A stretch of 64,000 bases of DNA. Origin: Streptomyces sp. NBC_01669. GTDB lineage: Bacteria; Actinomycetota; Actinomycetes; Streptomycetales; Streptomycetaceae. Shown here in pieces: positions 34,416 to 43,367 of the stretch; position 1 is the first letter of the stretch; each line of letters opens with the position of its first letter. The translations under genes were made by a program, and so were the position numbers. Location: positions 372,001 through 436,000 of the forward strand of contig NZ_JAPEQG010000002.1 of NCBI RefSeq assembly GCF_026339735.1, read 5' to 3'. The notes beneath the pieces are model-generated. The model searched no databases. It had not been told where the DNA came from and saw nothing but the letters and a program-made list of their open reading frames with translations.

Positions 34416-35287
34416 GAGGGTGTCTCACGTGGCAAGTTTCGCGAGCTTCTTGTAGCAGGTCAGGGCGGCGGCCAGGCCGAGGAAGGCGAGGAAGTGCGAG
34501 CCCTTTCGTTCGTATCGGACGGTGAGGCGGCGGTAGCCGAAGAGCCAAGCGATCGACCGTTCGATCTTCCAGCGGTGCCGACCGAGGCGTTCGCCGGACT
34601 CGATGCCGGGCCGCGCGATGCGCGCGACGAGCCCGCGCTCGCGCAGCCAGGCCAGGTGTTCGGCGGAGAAGTACGCCTTGTCCGCGCGGAGTTTGACGGG
34701 TCGGCGCCGCCGTGGTCCCCGGCGGGACCGGACGGCGGGTATGCCGCGGATGAGCGGCTTGAGGGCGAGGCTGTCGTGCATGTTCGCGCCGGACACGGCG
34801 ACGGCGAGCGGGATGCCCTGGGCATCGGACAGCACGTGCAGCTTGCTGCCCTTCTTGCCGCGATCGACCGGGTTCGGCCCGGTCAGCGATCCCCCCTTTT
34901 GGCGCGAACGGAGGCCGCGTCGACGATCGCCGAGGTCCAGTCCACCTCGCCCCGGGCCCCGAGTTCGTCCAGCACCGCCCGGTGCAGCCGACGCCACAGG
35001 CCGGCCTCGGTCCATACCGTGAAGCGGCGATGCGCGGTGGCGGGCGACGTGCCGAACGTCGGCGGCAGATGCCGCCAGGCACAGCCGCTGGTCAGCGCGT
35101 ACACCACTGCCGTGAACACGGCCCGCTCGTCACACGGAGCGGTCCCACCACCTTGCGGACGAGCAGCGAACGACGGGAGCAACGGGGCGGCCAGCTCCCA
35201 GAGTTCATCAGGAACCAGACGCTTCGATAGATCAGCACCCACGACCGGCATCATGCCGCACGAACATCAAGTCACGTGAGATAACCT
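34416..35287. mobile_element. IS5-family element (IS427-like group)
   Basis: The left end GAGGGTGTCTCACGTGG and right end CACGTGAGATAACCTC are imperfect inverted repeats around an ~870-bp unit with a two-frame transposase. A right-end remnant of the same IS lies at 35954-36018. Confidence 0.75.
34425..35254 (-). CDS. IS5-family transposase in two overlapping frames
   Basis: Frame 1 from 35254 encodes the DUF4096 N-terminal domain (SKRLVPDELWELAAPLLPSF, FTAVVYALTSGCAWRHLPPTF) and the first catalytic Asp in DWTSAIVDAASVRAK. At AAAAGGGGGG (about 34890-34900) reading must slip into frame 2. Frame 2 gives GGSLTGPNPVDRGKKGSKLH, the second Asp in LRADKAYFSAEH and the Glu region ERLGRHRWKIERSIAWLFGYRRL, and stops at 34425. 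Programmed frameshifting at an A4G6 run is the known expression mode of this IS group, so the element may be active. Confidence 0.8.
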
Positions 35288-35872
35288 CTAAGCCTTGATT
35301 GGTGCGGCCGACCTGGCGGCCTGCTCGATCTTCGCGCAGTAGGCTGCACGGGCTTCCTCGTCGATCTGCTTCTCGTGTTCGGCGCGCAACCCGGTCCGGC
35401 CGTCGAGGCCCTCGCGCAGGATATCGGCGTGCCCGGCATGCCGGATGGACTCGCCGAGGACATGGACCATGATGGCGAACAGGTTCGTGTCGGCATAAGG
35501 CTCCGGCCACCACGGCACGTGGCCGGGGGCGTCGAGGGGAAGCTCGTTGATCGTCGCGTCCGAGTGTTCCCACGTGCGCCGGTAGAACCCGATGATCTGA
35601 TCGCGGGTCTCGTCCTCGGTCGCCCACAGATCGCTGCCGTTGGAGTCCTGCCACCGGGGCAGCGGTTCCGGGGAAGGGCGGTCGAAGACCTCGCCGAAGT
35701 ACCTGGCCTCGACGGTGGCCACGTGTTTGACCAGGCCGAGGAGGTTGGTCCCGGTCGCTGTCAAAGGTCGGCGGGCGTCGTATTCGGACAAGCCGTCGAG
35801 TTTCCAGAGCAGCGCCTTGCGGTCCCGCCGCAGTCTCCCGTGCAGGTTGTCTTTCGCGAATTCATCGATCAT
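35288..35872 (-). CDS. DinB-family protein (DUF664)
   Basis: A ~194-aa four-helix-bundle protein of the DinB_2/DUF664 group. ATG at 35872 (MIDEFAKDNLHGRLRRDRKALLW) is preferred over 35890 because it matches the family start. Metal-ligand histidines fit GLVKHVATVEARYFGEVF and the later HVLGESIRHAGHADILREG. Many relatives are mycothiol- or bacillithiol-dependent transferases; the reaction here is unknown. Its stop lies at the right end of the IS5 element, so its 3' neighbour was displaced. Confidence 0.85.
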   Translation of the reverse strand: MIDEFAKDNLHGRLRRDRKALLWKLDGLSEYDARRPLTATGTNLLGLVKHVATVEARYFGEVFDRPSPEPLPRWQDSNGSDLWATEDETRDQIIGFYRRTWEHSDATINELPLDAPGHVPWWPEPYADTNLFAIMVHVLGESIRHAGHADILREGLDGRTGLRAEHEKQIDEEARAAYCAKIEQAARSAAPIKA

Positions 35873-35953
35873 GCGGCATGAGCCTGCCATGGGCTGCTCG
35901 TGGTTTCAAGATCCCGTACGTGGTCCGCAACGACTGGCAGAGCCGAGGCCTGG

Positions 35954-36018
35954 CCATTGCCGCCGCCCTGACCTGCTACAAGAAGCTCGCGAAACTTGCC
36001 ACGTGAGACAACCTCTAA
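35954..36018 (+). pseudogene. solo right-end remnant of the IS5-family element
   Basis: Codes for AALTCYKKLAKLAT-stop followed by CACGTGAGACAACCTCTAAG, identical or nearly so to the 3' end of the IS at 34416-35287, but in the opposite orientation. Confidence 0.75.
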
Positions 36019-36346
36019 GTAATTGTTAGTCGCCGGTCTCGATGTTGTCCCCGCCGCCCGGCGGGCGCCGCCGCCTCCAGGCCGCGCGGCCCAGCTGCGA
36101 GCGCTGCCGCTGCGGCGAAGGCCGCGGCTCCGAGAAACTGGGCGCCGGCATCACGAAGGATTGAAAACATGCAGGTGGGACGCACGCGAGGGAGCCGGAG
36201 GTCGTGCGTCGCTCTCCTCACTGAACCCGGATCCACCGGTTGATGTGCGGCGGTGATGTTGCCGGGAACGAGGAAGTGCCCTGTGACCTGCGATGATGGG
36301 AGTTCTTCAGGCTTCCAGCACGCACGACCACGAGGGCACTTCCGAG
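36019..36346. other. 5' flank of the IS1380 transposase
   Basis: Holds the left part of an IS1380-type element. GGAAGTGCCCT (36272-36282) and AGGGCACTTCC (36333-36343) form an 11-bp inverted repeat around the leader and could fold over the start region. A short minus-strand frame from ~36169 (MFSILRDAGAQFLGAAAFAA) is too short and atypical to call. Confidence 0.35.
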
Positions 36347-36349
36347 ATG
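36337..36349 (+). other. IBS2-IBS1 exon-binding target of the group II intron
   Basis: CACTTC (36337-36342) pairs with intron GAAGTG at 36639-36644 (EBS2). GAGATG (36344-36349) pairs with intron CATCTC at 36663-36668 (EBS1). Both are 6-bp exact pairings in the standard order. The last three bases are the ATG of the interrupted transposase. Confidence 0.75.
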
Positions 36350-37025
36350 GTGCGACACGAAGTCGCTGGTGGCAAGTGGGTTCGTCCATGGGAGGGGCGA
36401 TGAAGTTGACGACGTAGCCCCAGGTCAGTGTTCAAGACCTGTCCCCGCCCTGACGTGCGCTGCTGGTAACGGCAGGGTGCGAAGCTCAGGGCTCAAGCCC
36501 AAGGACATCCGTTCCATCCGGATGTCACAGGTGAGGGGAAAGCCGGACGGGCGAACGCGAGTGAATCCTCGATGACCCCTCGTCAAAGTGAGCTTCGGGT
36601 GATGGATGCTGGACCGGGGTGTAGAGGCTGGCCGTTGAGAAGTGGCAGACGGCGGCTGGGGGCATCTCACCAGCCGTGTGAACACCGTCGCCTCTGGGGG
36701 AGAGAGGGCGCCCTACCCGGCTGTGTCTTGGACCAGCGGAACGTGGAAACCCCGTCGGGGTCCTGCCGTGTGGGAACGGCAGGTGGACCGACCGTGAGGG
36801 ACGTTGATCTCCCCGGCGGGAACAGGATGGTCCAAGAAGCGAACGCCGGCAGGCCGAAAGGCAGCAGGAAAACGGGGCATCGCGGCCGAGCTCTCCCGAA
36901 GCCGTCCCGGATAACTGGCCGGATACGGGCCGATGCCCGGACCCGAAAGGGTGCTGACGTGGATCAGGTGAGCTTTTGAAGACGACCGGTCACAGGAGTC
37001 GGAACCGAAGGGCAAGTTAGACACG

Positions 37026-38810
37026 ATGACGGGACACGCGTTCGCGCTTGCGATGGCGGCTCTCGGAGTGAACGGACCGGAGGACGGACGCCTCAACTGG
37101 GACACCGTGAACTGGCGGGCCCAGGAGGACAACGTACGACGACTGCGGCAGCGAATCTTCAAGGCGACGCAGGACGGGGACTGGGCCAAGGTCAGGTCCC
37201 TGCAAAAGTTGATGTTGCGAAGCCGTGCCAACACGCTGACCAGCGTGCGCAGGGTGGCACAGATCAACGCTGGCCGCATGACCGCAGGGGTGGACGGGGA
37301 GGTTGCTCTGACCTCCACGGCCCGGGCCAGGCTCGCCGAGCAGACGGATCGGACCCGCAAGTCCTGGACACCACTGTCGGTCAAGCGTGTGTACATCCCC
37401 AAGCCCGATGGACGGCAGCGTCCGCTCGGGATTCCCGTGATTTTGGATCGCGTCCACCAGATGCGGACCAAGAATGCACTGGAACCCGAGTGGGAAGCCC
37501 GCTTCGAGCCCAGATCGTACGGGTTCCGGCCGGGCCGCAGCTGCCAGGACGCAATCGAGGCCATCTACTGGACGCTGAACGGAAAACACGCAAAGCGCCA
37601 GTGGGTTTTGGATGCGGATCTCAAAGCGGCATTCGACAGGATTGATCACGCTCACCTGCTCAGCCAGCTCGACGGATTCCCCGCCAAGGACCTCGTCAGG
37701 CAATGGCTCAAGGCAGGTGTGATCGACAAGAATGGGCTGCACCCGACCGAAGAGGGGACCCCTCAGGGTGGGGTGATCAGTCCCGTGCTGATGAATGTCG
37801 CCCTCCACGGGCTGGAGGAAGCCGCCGGAGTCAGATACTCGACGCTCGGCAGTAATGCTGCGCGGACAGTCCCGGGCTCCGTGGTGCTGGTGAGGTACGC
37901 CGACGATCTTGTCGCTCTGTGTCACACGCGTGACCAGGCCGAACAGGTCAAGGCACGGCTGGCCGACTGGCTCGGACCCCGAGGTCTTGCCTTCAACGAG
38001 GACAAGACCCGGATCACGCATATCGATGCTGGATTCGACTTCCTGGGGTTCAACATTCGCCGGTATCCCAACGGCAAGCTCCTCATCAAACCCAGCGCCA
38101 CGGCGGTCAAACGGATCCGGGACCGGCTCACCACCGAGATGAGCGCCCTGCACGGGACGAACGCCATCGCGGTGCTCCGCAAAATTAACCCGATTGTGCG
38201 GGGCTGGGCCGCTTATTACCGGAGCGTGGTGTCCAAAGAGGTGTTCGCCCTGGTGGATCATCATCTGTGGCGGGTCACCTACAAGTGGGCACTTCGCGCG
38301 CACCCGAACAAGTCGAAGAGCTGGGTGATCAACCAATACTTCGACCGGTTCAACCCGTCCAGAAACGATCGATGGGTCTTTGGGGACCGCAACAGCGGTG
38401 CTTACATGGTCCGTTTCGTCTGGACGCAAATCGTCCGGCACCAGTTGGTCGCAGGGGCGGCGTCTCCCGACGATGCTGCCCTCTCCGAGTACTGGGCCAA
38501 GCGTCGCAGCAGAAAACCGCTTCCGCTGGACAAGGAGACCCTCCGCCTTGCCCGGGAACAGCGCGGACTCTGTCCGCTCTGCAAGGAACGGCTCCTGCAC
38601 GCCGACGACCAGCCACGCAGCCCGCAGGAATGGGAAGCATGGCAGGCGTCAACTCGCAGGTCAGTCAGGAAAGTCCGGGCTACCGGCGAGGGGCGACTCG
38701 ACGCGAAGGATGAAGCGCTCCAACTTGTGCACACCCACTGCCGTCAACGGCTCACAGGCCGTCGTGGCAGGGGAAACAGTGCTACTGCGAAGCCCGTGGG
38801 GCTTGCTTGA
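37026..38810 (+). CDS. ltrA: group II intron reverse transcriptase/maturase with HNH-like end
   Basis: A 594-aa intron-encoded protein. RT0 region: LNWDTVNWRAQEDNVRRLRQ. RT blocks: RRVYIPKPDGRQRPLGIPV-type (here VKRVYIPKPDGRQRPLGIP), YGFRPGRSCQDAI, VLDADLKAAFDRIDH, GTPQGGVISPVLMNV, and the catalytic VLVRYADDLVALC. The maturase domain X follows (IRDRLTTEMSALH, INPIVRGWAAYYRSVVSKEVF). The C-terminal ~100 residues have CPLCKERL and a His/Cys pair (VHTHCRQRL) fitting an HNH endonuclease. All parts needed for retrohoming are present. The stop lies at the edge of domain V. Confidence 0.92.
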   Translation: MTGHAFALAMAALGVNGPEDGRLNWDTVNWRAQEDNVRRLRQRIFKATQDGDWAKVRSLQKLMLRSRANTLTSVRRVAQINAGRMTAGVDGEVALTSTARARLAEQTDRTRKSWTPLSVKRVYIPKPDGRQRPLGIPVILDRVHQMRTKNALEPEWEARFEPRSYGFRPGRSCQDAIEAIYWTLNGKHAKRQWVLDADLKAAFDRIDHAHLLSQLDGFPAKDLVRQWLKAGVIDKNGLHPTEEGTPQGGVISPVLMNVALHGLEEAAGVRYSTLGSNAARTVPGSVVLVRYADDLVALCHTRDQAEQVKARLADWLGPRGLAFNEDKTRITHIDAGFDFLGFNIRRYPNGKLLIKPSATAVKRIRDRLTTEMSALHGTNAIAVLRKINPIVRGWAAYYRSVVSKEVFALVDHHLWRVTYKWALRAHPNKSKSWVINQYFDRFNPSRNDRWVFGDRNSGAYMVRFVWTQIVRHQLVAGAASPDDAALSEYWAKRRSRKPLPLDKETLRLAREQRGLCPLCKERLLHADDQPRSPQEWEAWQASTRRSVRKVRATGEGRLDAKDEALQLVHTHCRQRLTGRRGRGNSATAKPVGLA

Positions 38811-38884
38811 GCCGTGGTGCGGGGAAACTCGCTCGCCCGGTTCTGAGGGGGCGGGGATGCAGCAATGCATCCCCGCTACCCGAC
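38809..38884 (+). ncRNA. group II intron domains V and VI
   Basis: Domain V starts GAGCCG with the AGC triad and closes with CGGTTC after a GAAA-type loop region. Domain VI is a 10-bp stem with a bulged/unpaired adenosine as branch point near the 3' end. Confidence 0.8.
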
Positions 38885-40423
38885 CAATCTTCCCACGCCA
38901 CGGCGAGGGTCTCCGCACGGTTCGATGATCCGAATCTGATCGCGTACGGCGGGCTGGCTCCGCTGGTGCGCCCGGCCGAGCGGTGCGGGCTTCCCGGCCT
39001 GGTCGCCGAGCGGGTGCGCCTGCCGGCTTCGAAGAACGGCACCGGTTCCTTCCCCGCGGCCAAGGTGATGGCGCTCATCGCCGGGATGGCGGCGGGCGCG
39101 GACAGCATCGATGACATGGACCGGCTGCGGCACGGAGCGATGAAGCGCCTGTTCACCGGGGTGCGGGCACCGTCCACGCTGGGCAGCTTCCTGCGGTCCT
39201 TCACCCACGGGCACGTGAAGCAACTGCACGCCGTCTTCCGCCGGTTCCTGCCACGCCTGGCCGCACATACCCCGCTGCTGCCCGGCATGGACACGGTCGC
39301 CTACCTCGATCTGGACGACACCATCAAGCCGACCCACGGCTATGCCAAGCAGGGCGTCGGCTACGGATACAACAAGGTCAAGGGCCTGAACGCGCTGATC
39401 GCGACGCTCTCCACGCCACTCGCCGCCCCGGTCATCGCCGCCACCCGCCTGCGCCGGGGCGGTGTGAACTCCGTGCGTGGGGCGGGCTCGTTCGCCGCCG
39501 AGGCGATCCGCACCGCCCGTGCCTGCGGCGTGGCCGGCACGCTGATCGTGCGGGCGGACTCGGCCTACTACGCCGCCGACGTGATTGCCGCCTGCCGGGC
39601 CCTGGACGTCCGGTTCTCCGTGACGGTGCGAATGAACGCCTCGATCAAAGCGGCCATCGCAGCGATCGGCGAGGACGCCTGGAGGCCGATCAAGTACCCC
39701 CAGGCAGTGTGGGACAGCGAGGAGGAACGCTGGATATCCGACGCCGAGATCGCCGAGGTCGAGTACACCGCGTTCGCCTCCAAGCCGAAGAAGCAGCAGG
39801 TCACCGCACGGTTGATCGTGCGCCGCGTCAAGCGCCTGAACCCGGCGGCGGTGCCCGAGGGGCAGGGCGAGCTGTTCACGGCCTGGCGCTACCACGCCGC
39901 GTTCACCGACACCCGCCTGCCGCTGGTGGACGCCGAGGCCGACCACCGGCGGCACGCGATCGTGGAACAGGTGATCGCGGAGTTGAAGAACGGCCCCTTC
40001 GCGCACGCCCCCTCGGGGAGCTTCCAGGCGAACTCCGCCTGGCTGGCGCTGGCCGCGTTGGCCTTCAACCTCACCCGCGCCTGCGGAACCCTCGCCGGCA
40101 CCTTCCACGCCAAGGCCACCTGCGCGACCATCCGCGACCGTCTGATCAACGTGCCCGCCCGGCTGGCCCGTTCGGCTCGACACCTCACCCTCCACCTGCC
40201 CGAACGCTGGCCCTACCAGGACGCCTTCGAGGCCCTGTTCAGGACCGTGCACGACCCCATCGGCTGCCTGAGCCGCCATCCGACCCGCCCGCGAGGGCCC
40301 GAGAGCTGTGGACCCGTGGAAATGCTGGGCAGACCAGCGGCCACCTCATGCCCGCAGCCGGACACACCGACCCGGACCACCAGAAATGATCACCCGCGAA
40401 GTGAGCCGGTGGATCCGGGCTGA
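38885..40423 (+). CDS. IS1380-family transposase, second exon
   Basis: After splicing to ATG 36347 this encodes ~513 aa starting M-QSSHATARVSARFDDPN, which matches IS1380 starts. DDE residues are expected in VAYLDLDDTIKPTHG (first Asp), TLIVRADSAYYAADV (second Asp) and RHAIVEQVIAELKNGPFAH (Glu). The C-terminal part (FQANSAWLALAALAFNLTRA) is typical. Without splicing there is no native start; in-frame codons inside intron domain V (GTG at 38807) could give a variant with an altered N-terminus. The transposase otherwise looks intact. Confidence 0.85.
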   Translation, partial: QSSHATARVSARFDDPNLIAYGGLAPLVRPAERCGLPGLVAERVRLPASKNGTGSFPAAKVMALIAGMAAGADSIDDMDRLRHGAMKRLFTGVRAPSTLGSFLRSFTHGHVKQLHAVFRRFLPRLAAHTPLLPGMDTVAYLDLDDTIKPTHGYAKQGVGYGYNKVKGLNALIATLSTPLAAPVIAATRLRRGGVNSVRGAGSFAAEAIRTARACGVAGTLIVRADSAYYAADVIAACRALDVRFSVTVRMNASIKAAIAAIGEDAWRPIKYPQAVWDSEEERWISDAEIAEVEYTAFASKPKKQQVTARLIVRRVKRLNPAAVPEGQGELFTAWRYHAAFTDTRLPLVDAEADHRRHAIVEQVIAELKNGPFAHAPSGSFQANSAWLALAALAFNLTRACGTLAGTFHAKATCATIRDRLINVPARLARSARHLTLHLPERWPYQDAFEALFRTVHDPIGCLSRHPTRPRGPESCGPVEMLGRPAATSCPQPDTPTRTTRNDHPRSEPVDPG

Positions 40424-40582
40424 ATCTGAGTGCTTTGCGGCCTCTGTGTGCTGCCCGGCTCGTACAGCTCGGACCACATACACAAAGGCCCGCCGGCCCA
40501 GGTCCGGCCTTTCCTGCATCCGGCGAAACGGCGGAACGTCAGCACAGGAAGTCTCGGACCCTTGGCATGGGACGATCCCTCG

Positions 40583-40978
40583 GTGACTCGACCCCTGAAC
40601 CGTGACCGCTCCCTTGAGGAGCTGGAGGACGACCGTTGGCCGGTCCCGTCGGGCGACGCGACTCGCCTTGTGGCGACCGCGCACGCGCTTCGGCGTAAGC
40701 CGATCGGCGAGCTGACAGTTGAGGACATGAGGCTGCTGATCAGGCAGAACGAGGGCCTGCCCTATCTCCTGCCACTGGCGTTGGAGGTCCTGCGGCTGGA
40801 TCCGATGGCGGAGGGTCACATGTACGAGGGTGATCTGCTGGACGCGGTGCTGACCAGGAGTCCAGAGATCTGGAGCAAGTCGCCCGAGCTCGGGCGTGAG
40901 CTTCGCCTGATCGTCTCGGACCTGAGCGATCTGACACCGAACCTCAAGCACGAGGTGGAGCGGTTCCTGACTCTGTAG
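40583..40978 (+). CDS. CdiI-family contact-dependent inhibition immunity protein
   Basis: A 131-aa acidic cytoplasmic protein. GTG 40583 opens VTRPLNRDRSLEELEDDRWP, and the middle RRKPIGELTVEDMRLLIRQNEGLPYLLPLAL is the hallmark of the Streptomyces proteins annotated as CDI-system immunity proteins. Such proteins bind and neutralise a specific polymorphic toxin tip. No toxin gene is adjacent: the upstream gene is the IS1380 transposase and the downstream one a GNAT. It is therefore an orphan immunity gene. Confidence 0.75.
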   Translation: MTRPLNRDRSLEELEDDRWPVPSGDATRLVATAHALRRKPIGELTVEDMRLLIRQNEGLPYLLPLALEVLRLDPMAEGHMYEGDLLDAVLTRSPEIWSKSPELGRELRLIVSDLSDLTPNLKHEVERFLTL

Positions 40979-41246
40979 CACGCCAGCGGCACCGCCCTGC
41001 AGGTGCCCAGGTGGGGGCACCGTTTACGAGGTGGTTCTATTCACGAATCCCGACAGCAGATGTACGGCACTTCGGGAGGCGGCCCGCCGCTGCCGAAGTC
41101 AATGTTCACGAGAACGGGAGGCATCTCGCCCCTGGCAGGCGTCGCTTGTAGGGCCCGGCCCCGTTGGCGGGGGTGGGGCCCGGGCCGATGGGTTGATCGG
41201 TCCGCGAGTCTTGATCGCTGCCGAGCCTGCTGATTGGCTGGCCGGT

Positions 41247-41786
41247 ATGACTGAGCTCGGGCCCGTCGCCTGGCCACCTGCCCCGATCAGGACCGAGAGG
41301 CTCGTGCTCCGTGAGCCCGAGGCCCGGGACCGTGCGGCGTTCATCGAGCTGCTCGCCTCGCCAGAGGTGCACACCTACCTCGGCGGCCCCCGGCCGCGTG
41401 ACGAGCTTGAGCGCGAGATGTCCGGGGTGCCCGAGCGGTGGCCCGGGAGCTTTGTCGTTGATCTCGACGGGTCGATGATCGGCCAGATCCTGCTCAGGAG
41501 AGCAACGGGGCACTGTCGCCCGGCTGCCGCGGGGAAGGCCGATCTCGGCTACCTGTTCCTGCCGCGGGCGTGGGGATTCGGGTATGCCGCCGAGGCGTGC
41601 GCGGCGGCACTCGGCTGGCTCGCCGGCGTGCTTCCCGGCGAGCCGGTAGTGCTCACCACCCAGACCGCCAACGTCGGCTCGATGCGTCTCGCGGCGAAGC
41701 TGGGGTTCACTGAGGTAGAGCGGTTCGAGGCCTGGGGCGCCGAGCAGTGGCTCGGCATGTGGTCCCCGGTCACGCCGTCCGATTGA
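41247..41786 (+). CDS. GNAT-family N-acetyltransferase
   Basis: A 179-aa acetyltransferase of the RimJ/RimL-like GNAT group. The start PIRTERLVLREPEARDRAAF is typical; KADLGYLFLPRAWGFGYAAEAC is the acetyl-CoA site (motif A variant RxxGxG written as RAWGFGYA); NVGSMRLAAKLGFTEV is motif B. ATG 41247 is preferred because earlier in-frame starts add unrelated residues. The substrate cannot be told from sequence. Confidence 0.85.
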   Translation: MTELGPVAWPPAPIRTERLVLREPEARDRAAFIELLASPEVHTYLGGPRPRDELEREMSGVPERWPGSFVVDLDGSMIGQILLRRATGHCRPAAAGKADLGYLFLPRAWGFGYAAEACAAALGWLAGVLPGEPVVLTTQTANVGSMRLAAKLGFTEVERFEAWGAEQWLGMWSPVTPSD

Positions 41787-41827
41787 GCTCGTGCTCGGCA
41801 GTGCGGATCCGCAACTCGACAGCACTG

Positions 41828-42827
41828 CTAGATGATCGATTCCAAGGGCTTTAGTGGTCGTATGCGGTCAGTGCGCGCATGACCGGCTGGCCTGTGTGGT
41901 CGTTGTGCCAGATGGCGGCCGTGAGCGCGAGTATGCGCTGCAGGACGCGGACCGCCACGCCTGCGGGTGTGCGACCGCGGTGGCGTTCGAGGTCGAGTTG
42001 CCCCTTGAAGGTCTCGTTGATCGACTCGATGACTTGCCGCAGCGGCTTGAACAGCTGCGATCCGGCCCGCTCGCCTTCGCCCTTGCGGGCTGGCCGCAGC
42101 AGCCGGATGTCCAGCTCGGCCAGCTGCTGCTCGAACTCGCGGCCGAAGTAGTTCTTGTCGCCGATCAGTGTCTGGCCGGGACGCTCGTCGATGAGCTGCG
42201 GCTCGACGGTGAGCAGGTCCAGCAGGGTCTCGCGTTCGTCGGCCTTGGCGCCGGTCAGGGCGAAGGCGACGGGCAGGCCGCGCAGGGTGCACACCAGGTG
42301 CAGCCGTAGTCCCCAAAAGAACCGGCTGTGGCTGGCGCAGTAGCCGTACTGGGCCCATCCGGCCAGGTCGGAGCGTTTGACGGTCTCGCGGGAGCGTCCG
42401 CACTCGACGGGCGTGGAGTCCACCACCCACACATCGTCGGTCCACAACGTGGTGTCGACCGCCAGCGCGCGGGTGACGTACCGGATGAGCTCGGCGGCCT
42501 TGCGCAGCCGCTTGTTGTAGCCGGGCTGCTGGGGCAGGTAGGGGAACAGGTGCCGCAGGTGGGCGCGGGCGTGCCGCAGCCACCGGGCCTCGGAGGTGAA
42601 GCCGAGCATGGCCTGCATCATCGCCAAAGTCACCAGCTCGGCATCGCTGAGCTGCGGCGCAATGCCCACGGCCGGCCGCCACGGGGCAAACTGCGGCGAA
42701 TCCTTCAACAGGTCGTCGGTCTTCACATAGAGTGCGGTCGCGAGGGAGTCCAACTCTGTCTTCACACACTGACGTTGGACTCCCTCCTTCTATGCGCGCA
42801 GGCGATCCCTTGGAATCGATCATCTAG
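41828..42827. mobile_element. IS982-family insertion sequence
   Basis: An exactly 1000-bp unit bounded by a 21-bp perfect inverted repeat: it starts CTAGATGATCGATTCC at 41828 and its inverse ends at 42827. One intact transposase. The flanks (CAGCACTG and GACGGAGC) do not show the expected 7-9 bp duplication. Confidence 0.88.
41851..42765 (-). CDS. IS982-family transposase
   Basis: A 304-aa DDE transposase. The start MKTELDSLATALYVKTDDLL and RHLFPYLPQQPGYNKRLRKA are diagnostic for IS982. Catalytic residues are expected in DVWVVDSTPVECG (Asp), GQTLIGDKNYFGREFE (Asp) and RQVIESINETFKGQLDLERH (Glu). The length is normal and no lesion is visible, so the element is probably functional. Confidence 0.9.
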   Translation of the reverse strand: MKTELDSLATALYVKTDDLLKDSPQFAPWRPAVGIAPQLSDAELVTLAMMQAMLGFTSEARWLRHARAHLRHLFPYLPQQPGYNKRLRKAAELIRYVTRALAVDTTLWTDDVWVVDSTPVECGRSRETVKRSDLAGWAQYGYCASHSRFFWGLRLHLVCTLRGLPVAFALTGAKADERETLLDLLTVEPQLIDERPGQTLIGDKNYFGREFEQQLAELDIRLLRPARKGEGERAGSQLFKPLRQVIESINETFKGQLDLERHRGRTPAGVAVRVLQRILALTAAIWHNDHTGQPVMRALTAYDH

Positions 42828-42959
42828 GACGGAGCCCAGCGCTGTTGAAACTCGTGAATATCTCACCAGGCGGAGACGGCCGAACGCCTCCCGAAGCGCT
42901 GTCCGTTCTCGTGGACGCAGCCAACGAGGGCTGTCGTACGAGCGGGCGCGGGCGCGGGC

Positions 42960-43094
42960 CGGCCGCCTCGCGGGACAGCCGCGGGTGAGACGGCGAACCA
43001 TGACACCGATCATCGCCCAGCGGATCATGGACTCCGCGTGGGCCGGACTGGTCTCGTAGTCCCTGCCGAGGCGCCGATGGGCGGTGATCCACAA
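42960..43094 (-). pseudogene. C-terminal remnant of an IS5-type transposase
   Basis: Minus-strand ITAHRRLGRDYETSPAHAES, then MIRWAMIGVMVRRLTR, matches the conserved end (RRLxRDYE...AxIxWAMxxxMxRRL) of IS5-like transposases. Nothing upstream in the same frame continues it. Confidence 0.65.
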
Positions 43095-43146
43095 CGGCGG
43101 AGCTCAAGCGGATAATAGGAAGGTCGTGCCATGACTCGATCCTTTC

Positions 43147-43320
43147 ATGAAATCGAATCTCTATTCGAGCCAGGGCGGTTCAGGATGCGATCTGCGGAGT
43201 GCTGACCTGCGCGACACCGATCTGACCGGCGCCGTGTTCGGGAGCGTGAACACCGGCGTGCCGGCGCGGGTGTCGGTGATGGCGCTCTCTGAATCTGGCC
43301 AGGTGCCGCTCACCCGTTCC
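43147..43320 (+). pseudogene. fragment of a pentapeptide-repeat protein
   Basis: The frame contains GCDLRSADLRDTDLTGAVFG, four A(D/N)LxX-type pentapeptide repeats. It then drifts into non-repeat sequence. Neither a proper start nor enough repeats for a folded quadrilateral helix is present. Confidence 0.4.
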
Positions 43321-43367
43321 CCCAGACCTGCTCGCCGTGATTCCTCAGTCTGGTGGCGAACCACCAG

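Larger units (their letters stand above)
36350..38884 (+). mobile_element. group II intron inserted after the IS1380 start codon
   Basis: The intron begins GTGCG (36350-36354), the group II 5' consensus, and ends ...CCCGAC (AY). Domain V (from about 38809, GAGCCG...CGGTTC) and domain VI (stem GCGGGGATGC/GCATCCCCGC, unpaired A seven bases from the end) are recognisable. It encodes a maturase/reverse transcriptase at 37026-38810. The 2535-nt length is normal. Joining exons gives ATG-CAATCTTCCCACGCC, the expected start of the IS1380 protein. Confidence 0.88.

Noticed and set aside
36015..36168. Alanine-rich small membrane-like peptide on the minus strand
   Set aside because: Ends within the IS5 terminal repeat and consists mainly of GCG/GCC runs; not convincing as a gene.
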